Numbered from the stretch's first letter, positions 23,785 through 35,870 are shown. The stretch is 64,000 nucleotides of DNA from Oxytricha trifallax (GCA_000711775.1 ARYC01000371.1:62001-126000), one strand, 5' to 3'. Translations and numbers: made by a program. The notes: generated by a model not told the origin, from the sequence alone.

Positions 23785-25927
23785 ATTGCTAAAGTATAAT
23801 TGAATAGGGAAATTTGAAAAATTAATAAATAATGTAATATTAATTAACATCATCTTCCACTATTTATATTTAGTTTGAAGAGTAATTTGATTTTGTACAC
23901 TTTTAGTTTTAATTCAGTTATTATAATTAATTATGACCAAATCGTACAACTTGAACACTAAACTAATCTAGATTATTATTTTTTTATATTAGGGCGTACT
24001 TTAAGAATCTTACAAATTGTACAGTAAACTGATTTAAAATAAAGTTTTTTTAATTAAAATTGTACAAATGAGATATAATTAATAATCAAAAATTATAGAA
24101 AATTAATTAGTCACCTTTAATGGCTAAATGCATTTAATCATCCTCATTTGTTGAGTTTCTTGGCATTCTCTTCTTAATATGTGTCATTTGCAATTATCTA
24201 CTCATCTTGCAACAAGTCTTCGTCACTATCTTCAATCAATCGTTATCGGAAGTAATTTTCGAGCTCGACATCGCTGAAAGGAAACTTCTTATCTCCTCTC
24301 TGCATTTCACTTGTGAACACGGCCTTGAAAACTCTTGTTTCAAAAGACTTTTTGTCGAGATTATTCATTTGTTAAAGCGATTGCTGGTTTAATATTGGCA
24401 TCACTTGGCACTTTGCAAACCTTACCACCGGGTTTTTGTATTTGAGATTTACTGGATACCTCTCACCTTCATAGAATATCTTTAAGTTATCAATCTTTTT
24501 AGAATCGTAAAATATATCTCTCCTGATTTCGTCCATAATAACCAGCTAAGGCTCTGATTGGGAATTGCAGGCATCTTTTCAAAACTAGCTATTAAGTATT
24601 CTTAAGTCTTCTGGTATAAATATCTTTCTCAAGTATTTTGCAATGGCCCTTTTGCCTGTATTGGGCTCTCCATAGAGCCACGCAACATTCACTTTTTCAG
24701 GGCATTTTCTGAAAATCACTTTGTAAATTTTGTCTGCATCATAGTACTTCAAATATTGCAAGGAATTTTCATCTAACTTTTTTTAATGTGAAGAATAAGT
24801 GTCTGATCTTTTAAGAAAGCCAATAAAAGATTCAAGCTTGGTCTATTTTGGAGCTGGTTTAGACATAACCTTTTATTCTAAGGCTTATTAAGTAGAGAGG
24901 GTTTTATAATTCTCAACTATTTTAGCGCACTTTTCAGAGTCATCATGATATTTCTTGTGCTTATCAGCAACTGAGTTGATTTACTGGGTTCTGAATAGCT
25001 GCTTAAATGTACCAGCAACCTTGTCTTGTGACTATAAACTGGTTCTAACATATGACTAATTACGATCTGAATTTCTCGCCGAGACCTTCCCAAAATCAAC
25101 GAATGTCTGTAAATTTTCTGCATTCCCTCACTAAAGCTAAAGTTTTGATACATTTGCAAATAGTTTTCTAATTTTAAATTTGCCTACCTCTTAGTATTAT
25201 ATCTGTATTTAGGTTAATGTCTTGTATCCCAGATAATCAAACTTGCTAAATAAATTCATGGTAGCTCCAATCCCATCTTGTTTCGAATGAATAGAAATGT
25301 ACTATTTTGCCATCTCTTCCACTTCGGATAATTCAGGAGAGCGTGACAAAATCTTCTTGATGCAACGAAATAGTCTCTAAAACTTAATTATAAATCTCTT
25401 TTTCGTTATCAGTGTTGATCTAAAGAGAAATATATGGCGCTCATTGTAATTAGCAACAGCCTGTTGGCCCTGTTTCTCCATTGAACAGTAAAAATTATCT
25501 CCACTCAAAAAAGCAAGAGAATTTAAGAAGAGAGATCTTTTCACTCTTTTCAATATCCATTTCATTAAATTCTCAAATATAAATTAAATCTCTTTGAACA
25601 AATAATCTCATTCTGTAAATTGTAATTTTTTTAAAAAAAAACTTTATTTTAAATCAGTTTACTGTACAATTTTTACGATTCTTAAAGTAAGCCCTTATAT
25701 AAAAAATAATAATCTAGATTAGTTTAGTGTTCAAGTTGTACGATTTGGTCAAAATTAAATTAATTTGGTCATAATTAATTATAATAACTGAATTAAAATT
25801 AAAAGTGTACTAAATCAAATTACTCTTCAAACTAAATGTAATTAGTGGTAATTGATATTAATTACTATTACTATTACAATTATTTATTTATTTTTCAAAT
25901 TTCCCAATTCAATTATATATTAGCAAT
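23785..25927. mobile_element. TIR transposon encoding a Rep-like SF3 helicase (element Rep-1)
   Basis: Terminal inverted repeats of about 270-300 bp (23785-24052 and about 25631-25927) start ATTGCTAAAGTATAATTGAA and contain matched stretches such as GTACAATTT and AATCTAGATTA. The immediate 3-bp flanks are AAT and ATT, an uncertain target duplication. The single gene inside is a decayed Rep-like helicase on the minus strand. The termini resemble those of the MITE at 7948 and of element Rep-2, so all three form one family. Confidence 0.8.
24144..25565 (-). pseudogene. Rep-like protein: degenerate N-terminal domain plus SF3 helicase
   Basis: The C-terminal half shows the order of SF3 helicase motifs. 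Walker A is GEPNTGKRAIAK (24642-24678; the usual S/T after K is R). Walker B is LVIMDE (about 24520-24550). A B'-like block reads FYEGERYPVNLKYKNP. Motif C is AIALTNE (24363-24388). Upstream, frames read FYCSMEKQGQQA, RHIFLF and GATMNLFSKFDYLGYKT, in the order and spacing of a Rep endonuclease domain, but a second His and the catalytic Tyr are not visible. Several frameshifts and the Walker A change make it inactive as read. CRESS-type Rep ancestry is an inference. Confidence 0.7.
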
Positions 25928-26688
25928 ATTATTTCATAGATAAAACCCTAATTTTACTATAACTGGTCATGGCTTGCCTATCTCTATAGATAAACTGAAG
26001 TCCACTTTTAAATTCTCTCAATAAAAGAAGCAGCAAGTTATTTAATTAAGAAGTTGAATGTTTCAACAACTAATAGGTGATATTAGTCTGAGATGAAGGT
26101 TTTATACATAGATGAAGTGATATTTAAGCAATATCACATTTCCCAAATGACTTGAGCTATTAAAATGCAAAATTAATAAATTTAAAAAAAAAAATATAAA
26201 GCTCACAATTCAAATGGCAATTATAGCTATCAGGTTCTAGGATGGTGTAGAGGGCTACTAAATAAAAACCAATCCAATCAATATAACCGATATTGCCGCG
26301 TTCTTAGAGTATTTGCAAATTTATAATCAATGCAGTAATATTGTAATTTATTAGGTTAAATTAAAGCCCCATCATATTCGAGTAGTATGATCATAGATTC
26401 AAACATTTGGTTTGACTTATTTATTCAATGCTCCATGCTTCTCCGAGTTGAATTGTGTAGAAGAATATTTTGCTTAAGTCAAACGAAAGTATAATAATGA
26501 ATGGAGACATTGGATTTTAATATAAACAAAATTCAACAAGACTATATTGTACGTAAATGATTAGACATATTTGAAATATAGATTATTAGAAACATTGTTA
26601 TTAAGCATGCTAAAAATATAGGTTAAATTAAGCTAAGGCTTGATATCCTCCAGCATTAAAGTTGCATAATTTCATTTTATACTTTTTA
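25928..26688. other. No supported gene
   Basis: AT-rich flank of element Rep-1 with no recognisable feature. Confidence 0.4.
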
Positions 26689-26880
26689 TCACATCAAATC
26701 AACATCTCCTGGAGCTCTCTTGCCACTCAATGATTGATAGTCGAGATATTCTTCTATCTTGTTGTCATTCTGTTCATAGTCTTCTGTTTGAGCCTTAAAC
26801 TCTTAGAAATGCATTGAAATTTCGTGAGCCTGCCTTTTTTAATCGTCTACCTCTAGGCTTATCTCTAACTTTGAGCAATT
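26689..26880 (-). CDS. C-terminal fragment of an unrecognised protein
   Basis: An open code-6 frame ends at TGA 26689-26691 and reads LEISLEVDDQKRQAHEIS, then EDYEQNDNKIEEYLDYQSLS and GKRAPGDVDLM. The acidic, hydrophilic composition looks coding. Upstream it may continue across an intron ending near 26885. No family is recognised. Confidence 0.35.
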
Positions 26881-27749
26881 ATGAAAAAAAAGTGGAAATG
26901 TTTAATTTAAAATGAAAATGTATTTAGAGAAATTTTGATATTTAAGTAGTAGTATTTAATAATCAACAATTAAGAATTCTTATAATTATTTATTAGAAAT
27001 ATTAATTAATTTGACGAGCTTAGTCGAAATTGATTTTTTTGACATAGCTCGTATAAATAAATTAGTTTACTTTTTATTAATATTAACTTTCATTTAATTA
27101 TACCTAATTATATTATTTAAGAGTAATAGTTTTAGCCAATAATCATAGTATAATTATACATTTAACAATTTTAATTGGTTACTTTATTGATAAGATTTAA
27201 TATAAGTTTAGATCTTAAAAATGATTTTACTTTTAATTAAAACCATATTTCACTATTGATTACAACTATTTATTCCCTATGACTATTTTAATAAGCATAA
27301 CTATTTTTAATATTATATGAATAATATAAGTTAAATATCACTTATTTTGATTATCTTTGGAAAATCTAAGTAATTTCTCTAATTATAATAAAATGAAAAC
27401 TTAAGATAGTGTTCCTGGACCAGATAGTCATTCAGTAAAATTTATAAGTTTCAAAAACATATCTAAACATTTTTTATTTCAGCAATACTTACCAGCAGGA
27501 GTGGCAACGTCACTAGACTGAAAGCTCAAGTCACACTTGAAGAAGATGGGAACAACAAAGTGGGTGTGGGCAATGAATCAAAGTATGAAGGATACTGGAA
27601 AGATGATAGAGCTGTTTCTGGATTCCATTTCTGTATTTGTCTAAACTAATACTTATTATTTATATTCATTTTCATTTCAAATTAAACGTCTCTACTTATT
27701 ATTTATTATTGAAAGAGCTTTCCCTATAGATTCTAAAAACAATTAAAGA
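26881..27749. other. Mostly non-coding; short coding-like exon near 27495-27640 (+)
   Basis: A plus-strand frame reads RLKAQVTLEEDGNNKVGVGN then SKYEGYWKDDRAVSG, preceded by a possible intron acceptor (TTTCAG, ending 27482). It is too short to classify. No transposase partner for ORF-A copy 5 was found here. Confidence 0.25.
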
Positions 27750-28276
27750 TAAAGATATTCCTAATTGAAAAGAATGATTCTTCAACAAGATTTTTCAAAT
27801 GTCATCTCTGATATAGTTTTTCTCCTTCACCTCTCTTTGTATATTATGTTTATCAGACGATTCGTGTGCTTTATTATTACTTCAATATATTTTTGCCACA
27901 AATATTTAAGCTCCCATAAAATATTTTCTATCATGCATTACTTAATAGTCTGGGAAATATTTCATAAATCTCATAATTTCACTATCTTCTTTAACTTGTG
28001 AAAAATCTTTTAGACAAAAAAAGCTCATCATAATAGGGCTCATTGAAGACCATAGCATTGATTGCTTTAAGCAAATCATTATCCCCTCAAACAGTCTTCC
28101 AAAAATCTTACTGTGATATGAGCATCTGCTGGCAAAAAGTAGCCCCTAAAAAATGTTAAATGCTATAATCTCACTGTTATATTCAAGAAGGTTATCATGT
28201 CACTCTTTTACCTAAACTTATCAATGAGTTTTCTTATGTCATGACCTGTGATATTAGCCCGATTTGCTTGATCCAT
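27750..28276 (-). pseudogene. Companion gene (ORF-A) of TBE-like transposon, copy 5
   Basis: ATG 28276 opens exon 1 (MDQANRANITGHDIRKLIDK then FRQKSDMITFLNIT). A 29-nt intron (28146-28174, GTGAG..TTTAG) sits at the family site. Exon 2 reads GYFLPADAHITVRFLEDCLR, and after shifts EIMRFMKYFPDYQVMHDRKY, which closely matches copy 3. The intron phase is off by one compared with other copies and a TGA follows LRG, so the copy is broken. No convergent transposase remains next to it, so it is a solo remnant. Confidence 0.7.
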
Positions 28277-29209
28277 CTAAATTAAATTGTTTAATTAATC
28301 ATAAAATACTTTAATTTATTCTGATATAAGCTATTGCTTAATGAAGCAAATGATGAATTTTAAACTGAGATTCATATAAATTTATTAATTTAGACTAAGA
28401 TCAGTATACTTTTGTATTTCTTGTTAATTAAGTTAATTTAGAATGTAGTACTGATACTTAGTAAAGTTGATAATTAATGGACAATAAAGCAAAAAGTAAA
28501 ATTCATAATAGCTTTTAGATATGCCAAGTAGGTCAAGTTTTAAAGAAAGCATTAAATATAATTATATAAATGATTTGACTTACACTCTCTATTTAAGCAG
28601 TTATATAACCATCCGCAAATTGTTTTCAAAATCAGTTTTTTGCCGCAATTATTTGTTTCTAAAATTACAAAGTCTCTTATTCTTCTATATTTTAAGTTTA
28701 ATAATTTTATTTTATACTTTATACCTTGAAATATTTATTTAATAACTGTTTGAATCCCATAGCATTTTACGCCACAAGCCAATCGGCACTTTTCTCATTT
28801 TTATTAATATAACTTTTTACGCAATTTTTTAATATTTATAGTCTGCATTAACAAACTTATGGACAAGACTATGTTATGAAATGTCTTTGATGCATAGTAT
28901 CAGTAAGAACCTTGCATTTTATATTAATTTGGGGAAATATTAGAGTTTTCTTAGATTAATAAAACTACACATTAATATTTAGGATTTAAACTGTAGTTCA
29001 ATTTTATGCTAGTTCCACTTAATGTTTAATTATGAAAGATAATCTTTATTATTTTAATAAAAAGGGGACTCGCAATAAATTCACATTTAGTAATAAGTTT
29101 TAAATATTTATTAAATATATCATTAGAAATTATACAAATGTTAGCTAATGGGCATGATTCAGTAAAATCTGATATTTAATACCTAATGCGGCAAAAACTC
29201 AGCCTGTGG
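28277..29209. other. No supported gene
   Basis: AT-rich DNA with hydrophobic chance frames (for example 28521-28742 on the plus strand). The zinc-finger gene expected beside ORF-A copy 5 is not visible. Confidence 0.4.
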
Positions 29210-29455
29210 TCAACTGAATATTTGGGCATATGGTTGCCAATAACGAATAATTAAATGAGAATGTCTGAAAGATAACACAAGAGGCTCAATCTTATATAAA
29301 TATGGGAAATGGTAAAAGCCAGAGTTCATTGATGCGACAAAGTAAACAGCTTGCACATTTTGCCAAAAGAAGTATGACAAGGGAACCTCAATGAGAACGC
29401 ACTTATCACTATTCCATAAGAAAGAACACAAAGATTCACGATTATTTGGAAAATC
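29210..29455 (-). CDS. Aromatic-rich unrecognised ORF
   Basis: The frame ends at TGA 29210-29212 and is open upstream to an acceptor-like TTTTAG near 29456. It reads CSFLWNSDKCVLIEV, YFFWQNVQAVYFVASMNSGF and LIIRYWQPYAQIFS. It contains no TAA or TAG codon over 73 residues, unusual in this window. An upstream exon (MIVYVNTLKVSLFTVYL, near 29700) is possible. Family unknown. Confidence 0.35.
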   Translation of the reverse strand, partial: DFPNNRESLCSFLWNSDKCVLIEVPLSYFFWQNVQAVYFVASMNSGFYHFPYLYKIEPLVLSFRHSHLIIRYWQPYAQIFS

Positions 29456-29750
29456 AGCTAAAACAATTTGTTAATACTATACAGTTACATTAACAAAGAG
29501 GAATGATTACTAGAAGCATTAGTTGAAGTGTCACTTTAAATAGAGGAAAATTAGAGAGCAGAGAGAAAACTTAAATTAAAAGAAAAAAATGGGTATATTT
29601 ACTGGGCTTGCTGAAGTATATTTGAAAATACCTAAGGGAATAGAAATGACAACAATTAAATAGACAGTAAAAAGGCTTACTTTCAATGTATTAACATAAA
29701 CAATCATTTTTGAGGGAGATGTAAGAGATATGCAAATGTGCCATGATATT

Positions 29751-30299
29751 GAGTAAAAATTTAAATGTTTACCAAGAATTAGAAATCAATCAACTTTTTC
29801 TCTATAATATTAAATTATATTTTAACTAATTAAATAATTAAATAATTAAAACCGCACTTCGAGAGAAAAATTTGAGTTAGAGTGCGGTATAGTGTGAATT
29901 AAAATATATTTAAAAAAATTACTTAAATATGACATGTTGTTTATTAGAGATTATATAAAGATTAATTAATAAATAAGTTATTTATAATTTACAGTTTTAA
30001 ACTATTAAAATTGATTAAGTTTAAAAATCAAACATTTTATAAGTATGATTTGTAATAAAACAATAACAATAGTAAATTAAATTAAAATGAAATGATGATT
30101 ATTGAAAACAACATGTCATATTTAAATAATTTTTTTTATATTTATTTTAATTCACATTATACCACACTCTAACTCAAATTACTTTCTCGTTTGGGTTGGA
30201 GTGCGGTTTTAATTATTTAATTAGTTAATTTATAAATTAATTTTATAGAGAAAAACTTGATTATTTCTAATTACTGGTAAATATTTAAATTTTTACTCA
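29751..30299. repeat. Palindromic MITE-like element with nested arm hairpins
   Basis: The left arm 29751-29943 and right arm about 30107-30299 are inverted copies (ends GAGTAAAAATTTAAATGTTT and its complement). Each arm also contains its own short inverted repeat built on CCGCACT..AGTGCGG. The centre is AT-rich, about 160 bp. No ORF is present. Confidence 0.75.
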
Positions 30300-30480
30300 T
30301 AACTGAGGATGTCAAAAGACAAAAATTAAATTATATAAAGTCATAATGATGGACCCACCATTGGGACTTAGTCAAAATTTACATTACTTTACTTTATGAG
30401 ACAAAGAAATAGTTTAGATGCCATTACACTTGGTGTAAGAACAAGGACTACTAATATTATGTATAGTAAACCCCAAGAGA

Positions 30481-31561
30481 GATGTTGTCATGAAGATACT
30501 TGCTAATAATGGGTATAGAGAATTTGACAGAGGATAATAGGTGAAACTATCATCTGATGGAGTACTGTACTAAGAATGGGGAAAGTATACAGCTCATTGC
30601 AATTACACATTTATAATAGCAGTTAAAGGAAATGTTTATACAGATAGTGTAATATCATACAGCAAAATCAGTTATATTTGACGCGATTGATAAACATTCT
30701 GCAAAACCAGATAGAATCTACGATTTCATTCAAACAATTGCATCTGATAGTCTAAATTTAGAGATTTCTTGACTAAAGAACAATATAAAGAGGGGTTGGA
30801 CTTTATTTAAAAATAATTTGAGGTAATTATTTCGCATATTTATCAGTGTAATTATATAGTTGTTTTAAGAATGATTAAAAAATAATAATTTTTAAAAAGA
30901 AATATCAATCATTTAGATTGCAATTTTCTTAGTTTTTACTACATATCTGATGTTTAAGAATAAGTATCAAATATGAGTGATGACAAGACATTTAAACAAG
31001 GTATGTTTCAAGAGAATTTGAGTACCATTGCCATGAACTGGATGAAATTCCCAGAGATGACATGAATTGAAGATTTTAATTAGATAGCAGGGAATTGCTT
31101 AAAATTAAAATTTCTTCTCTGATTAAACAATTATTAATAATAATGGCAAATTACATTCATAAATAAACAGTCAAGCTTATAATTATACTGAAGAGTTTAA
31201 AATGATTTTTAATTAAATTGGAGGTAGAGAAAAAAATTAAGATTCAACAAATGTAAGCTTTCTTTTAAAATAAGAGGCTTGGTTTGATCTGGCAAGCTCA
31301 ATAATCAATTTTGAAATTCATAAAATAAATAGCACGCTGATAAAGCCATCAATTATGCAAACCTTCCACTAAGATTATACAAGAGTGAAAGTTTTTAATC
31401 AGTAAATTCTAAAGTTTCTAAAAGATACACTGAATATGCTGTCCAAAAAAGTATATCATGTATGCCAGAGGTCAATAGCAAGTGATATCATCAACCAGAA
31501 AGCTCAAGCAGCTATTCATTATGTACGATTACTTTATCAGGGTAAAAATACTTATTATTGA
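30481..31561 (+). pseudogene. Unrecognised gene, frameshifted
   Basis: Code-6 frames read DVVMKILANNGYREFDRG, YQEWGKYTAHCNYTFIIAVK and VIFDAIDKHSAKPDRIYDFI. After a gap with a possible intron (about 30830-30955) comes MSDDKTFKQGMFQENLSTIA. From about 31070 a 160-codon open run contains QIGGREKNQDSTNVSFLL and QEAWFDLASSIINFEIHKIN, ending at TGA 31559. Amino-acid use is coding-like throughout. At least two frameshifts or TGAs occur. There is no known motif; it is probably a transposon gene. Confidence 0.4.
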
Positions 31562-31736
31562 CCATAAATTTTTAAAAATTAAAAGTAGTTTAAATTCATA
31601 AATTAACAATTCAAGATTATATTATGCGAATTTAAAACTAAATATGCTTAAAAAATATTTATTTAAATGACCTACTTTACTTTTCTTGCTCAAGAATCTC
31701 AAAATATTAAAGTAATTATTTTTATCACTCACATTA

Positions 31737-32515
31737 ATATCACTTCAAATACAATTAAGCTAGAATAATCCAATATTTTATTTTGTTTTAGTGTTATTAA
31801 GTCAAAACTACATTATCTAAGAAAATTATAATAAAGTCAAATAAAGTAATAAAAATACTCAATAAACCTAATATTTTATAATTATAATCCATTTCTTGTC
31901 TTTGTAGACGGTGAAAGGGTTTAGAAATAATTAACAATATAAATTTTATATTAATTGTGTGAGTGAAGAAGAAGAGGATGATGAAGACAATCAAGAAGAC
32001 AATAATTATACAAATATCAAAATTTTAGGCTCATCTTGGCACTGTCAATGAAACGTGCCTGGCCTAACTGTACGCTTAAGACTTATCACTGGTAAATAAA
32101 AAAGAAATTGTAAAATGGACTGTCCTCTTGTATGTCTAGATGCTTGAAGAAAAGAAAGGGCAATATATATCTATTTAAAATACCATATTTAATATTGAAA
32201 ATTAATACCTATATTTTCATATATAATTAAGATAACATTACATTACCTTGAGTTGAGAATGTTTTTATAATTAAGATCTCCAATAAATCTTGATTACTTT
32301 TTAATTTCTCTTAAATACTACTAAATACGACTAATTAAAAATAAAACTGCATATTTACTTTCGTATTATTTAGTTTCTACAAGCATCTAAAAAAAGATGT
32401 ATATTATTTCCTTTTTTATATATTAATTGTAATTATATTTATATTTATATTAATCTAAATATAGGCAATTTATTTATTTTACACTCAAAAATTCTTAATC
32501 TTTTGTATTTTTAAT
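31737..32515 (-). repeat. Dispersed repeat copy B (inverted copy of 5930-6305)
   Basis: The reverse complement of this segment matches 5930-6305 in two blocks. The conserved frame on the minus strand (from about 31994) is hydrophobic (KFILLIISKPFHRLQRQEMD, YKILGLLSIFITLFDFIIIF) and keeps the LQRQ..LGLLSIF pattern of copy A. The spacer is longer than in copy A, with an acidic plus-strand-readable stretch near 31960-32010. Confidence 0.55.
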
Positions 32516-33129
32516 AATATTAATGAATAATCAATTCAGTTCAGCTTTTATTAATTTGATCTCGATTAAATCGAGAAATTATTTGCTTTCATTGAAAAAG
32601 GGAACTTACAATCAATAAAACTCCATTCCACAGATGATTACTGTCAAAACCCACAATAAATAACTATTTAAAGAGAAATTTAGACCCATTAACAGTATAA
32701 GGAGCTGACTTGAATCATGAAAAATAATTATGAGTAGTGCAATATACTATTCTATATCAGATTTCCACGTCTTTTCAATTTTCTTTGCATCAAAATCTAA
32801 TATAAATTATGAAGCTGGATGTTATGAAGTAACGACAAAAGCAAAACTAAAAGCTTATTTAAAAAAAAAACTGAGAATTCACTGAAATTAATGACAAAAA
32901 TTACACTCTTGTATTGCATGTAAGAAATTACTAACTGAAAACGAAAATCTAGGTTTTGTTTAATGCTTTTAAGGTCAATTTTTAAAAAGAACTTCAAAAT
33001 TAATCCTAAACCTTACAAAATATAAACGCAAACTCATTCTGTAAGATTAAATTCTACTTTTGTAAAGACTATAAAAGAAAGTATGTTTTAAGTTAATTTT
33101 GTGCAATAAAGTATATATTTGTATTGGGT
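32516..33129. other. No supported gene
   Basis: AT-rich DNA with short frames only. Confidence 0.4.
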
Positions 33130-33171
33130 ATTGACGTCTTGGGTTCACAGATGATGTCACAAGCTCACGAA
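33130..33171 (-). repeat. Single copy of the GACGTC/GTGAGCT repeat motif
   Basis: On the minus strand this reads GTGAGCTTGTGACATCATCT then GTGAACCCAAGACGTCAA. It matches, in inverted orientation, the tandem array at 40260-40433. Confidence 0.5.
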
Positions 33172-33414
33172 TGTATGTTAAATTTGTTTTATATTTTTTT
33201 TGTGATTAATAAAATAGTCTTTAATTTAATTATATTATTAACTTCCTTCTAAATAAAAGAAAAAGTTTTCTATCTATTTGCTAATATTAGCCAATTAAAA
33301 TTTCAAAATTAAAATATTAAAGGAATACATTCGATTTGGGAATACAAATTAAATATTTTTTAAAAAAATATTGCAGTTAACAATTTAAAGTAGTTCACAA
33401 TTTGAAAATAAATT

Positions 33415-35573
33415 GATTTTATTGCTATAATAATTTTAACTCTTCTCCCAAAAGTGGCAAGCCTATTCATTTGAATTTGGAAATTATGAAAATAAATAAA
33501 TGAATATAATTCAACGTAATAATACGAAATTTATGAGTGGCAAACACTAATTTGATTTCTAAAATATTATACTTTCATCATTAGTTTCAACTGTCGGTCT
33601 ATTAGTCTAGTAGTCTAATATATTAATTATTTTTATTTTAAAACTTTTATTAATTAATTTAATTAAATTTAAAATTATACCATAAGACCATTAGACTTTA
33701 GTTTAATTATGAACTTAAAAGTCTAAATAGACTTTGGTTTCAAATGTGAAAGGTAAGTCTAATATATATTATCTTTTAATTATTATATTTAAATGTATAG
33801 TCGGCTAATAGACATATCAGATTTCTTTGAATCACACTCTCTGCTTTCTGCATCTTCTTCACCATTCTCTCAATACTATCAAACATAGGTGCTGTCAATT
33901 CTGCTATTTTTTCTGCCTTAAATCTGTTATAGAGGTAACGTGCCAGTTGCGATGCTGTGAACGGCAATTTCTAATATCTTATTCTTGAGTTAATCTTCAT
34001 CTCGCAGATTGTTATCCTCTCCATGAAAGCATCTCTGTCAAGTTGGCTCATCTACCAAATGGCAAGTCGTTAGTTGTTATTACTAAGCATTTGTTCTTGA
34101 ATGTCATCTGAGGCTTCCGTATTTCACATCTATTGGCTACCCTTTTCCAAACAAGACCTTTTTCATTCTTTCAAGATTCTTTTTGTTCCCAAAGTAGTGA
34201 GGGTGGTTCATTTCATCCATTAATGTAATATGAGGAGCCAAGTCTATGTTTGATGCATTTACAAAGAATTAAGATACTCCTCTAAAATGTCGCAAATGAA
34301 TAACTGTCTCAACATTTCAGTGATGGTTGTCTTTCCTGTATTGGTTGAACCTTCAATCCACACGCTGTTCATCTTATGACTTCTCCATATCCCTCTGAGG
34401 CAAAATCGTCCATTTTTCGAGATATTTCATTGAAACAAACATTTGGAAGTTTTAGCAAGTATTCTTAAAGCGATCTTATATATGGGAAATATCTAGCTGA
34501 AGGAGTCCTGCGTCTTTAATCAAACGAGCATGCTATTTTAATTTGTTTTCTATAGCTCCAATCAATATCAGATCATCTAGTAACTTGTTGTGCTCATTGT
34601 AGATTTACTCAACACTTCGAAACCACCCACAAAGGAAATCTGTAAGAATCTTACTTAGCAATTAATCTTTTATATCTCTCTCAATATTTCCTGCTGACTC
34701 TAGATAAGATAGTTTCGCAGAAGCCTATCAAGACAACGAATTGTACTACTCATACTAGCCATATTTAAATTCAGTTCCGGAATAGAGTCAAAAAGTCGCT
34801 TTTCCTTAGATCCTTTCTTTTTCTTTTCTGCAATACCGTGATCTGCAAGCCTCTTAAATAATGTGTATTCTTTAGAAGTAAAGTAATTTTTGTGCAGTCC
34901 TATTTTCCTGTATTTTCTGTGTTGACCACCATAAATAGAGTAGATTCCTTCTTATAAGAGTAGATTTGCATGTGAGAAAAGTCAGGTGATGTATTTTTGA
35001 GATTAGACTCGACACTTCGCCAATTTGTAAATGAGTCATCCTACACCATGATCTCAAATAAAAACTCAGTTATAAAGTTGTTTTTAACAATTTCTAAAAG
35101 ATATTATGATTAAAAGGGGAAACATTTAAATGTAATAGGTAAATATGCCATAGCTTTTGACATTCATTTTATCGGCTAATTATACATTTAAATATAATAA
35201 TTAAAAGATAATATATAGATTAGACTTACCTTTCACATTTGAAACCAAATTCTAATGGTCTGATCTTATTTATTATTATAGACTTTTAAGTTCATAATTA
35301 AACTAAAGTCTAATGGTCTAATGGTCTAATTTTAAAATTAATTAAATTAATTAATAATAAATAATATTTTAGACTAATAGACCGACAGTTGAAATCAAGG
35401 ATGAAAGTTTAATGTTTTAGAAATCAAATTAGTGTTTGCCACTCATAAATTTCGTATTATTACGTTGAATTATATTCATTTATTTATTTTCATAATTTCC
35501 CAATTCAAATGTATTTTAGTAATAGGCTTGCCACTTTTGTGAGAAGAGTTAAAATTATTATAGCAATAAAATC
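33415..35573. mobile_element. TIR transposon encoding a Rep-like SF3 helicase (element Rep-2)
   Basis: Inverted repeats of about 385 bp (33415-33799 and 35184-35573). The family terminus ATTACTAAAATACATTTGAA (ending 35523) lies about 50 bp inside each outer edge, with a small deletion on the left side at 33465. The outer 50 bp (containing CTTCTCCCAAAAGTGGCAAG) is also inverted, so either the TIR extends outward or the core inserted into a palindromic target. It encodes one decayed helicase gene. Confidence 0.8.
33738..35058 (-). pseudogene. Rep-like SF3 helicase of element Rep-2
   Basis: Motifs in order on the minus strand: Walker A EGSTNTGKTT (34325-34360, intact), Walker B HITLMDEMN (34207-34235), a B'-like block LFGKGQPIDVKYGS, and motif C LVITTND (34056-34094). 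This is the SF3 superfamily signature seen in Rep and related replication helicases. The N-terminal half (for example HKNYFTSKEYTLFKRLADHG and NMASMSSTIRCLDRLLRNYL) has no clear HUH motif. The C-terminus reads QLARYLYNRFKAEKIAEL and ends near TGA 33738. At least four frameshifts or TGAs are present. Confidence 0.75.
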
Positions 35574-35870
35574 ACCATCTCATTATTAATGTGCTATCCA
35601 AAGAGTATAATGTTGATAGGGTTTGGAAATAATTTCCAAAATATAACAGAAGGTAATTAATAATTTATTGAATTTATTTTAAACTCATTTTCCAAAATTA
35701 AATGTATTACTACAATATTAATTTTAATTTAATTTAAAAAATATCACAGTTATAGTTTTTTTCCTTTATTTAATTAATATGAAATTTAAATTCATGATTG
35801 GTGAGTTAAAATCCGTATATTTATTAACAGTTAGTACGAAAATAGCAAATGTATGGAAAACTTTTTATAA
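35574..35870. other. No gene; solo Rep-family terminus near 35697-35730
   Basis: TTTTCCAAAATTAAATGTAT followed by TACTACAATATT resembles the terminal sequence of the Rep/MITE family without a clear partner. The rest is AT-rich. Confidence 0.4.

Noticed and set aside
24917-25565. Functional HUH endonuclease domain in element Rep-1
   Set aside because: Only a single His-hydrophobic block and a Lys after a possible Tyr position are visible. The catalytic Tyr is absent, so HUH activity cannot be claimed.
27495-27640. MORN-like repeat (YEGYWKDD) protein
   Set aside because: Only one short match to the pattern, with no further repeats and no joined exons.
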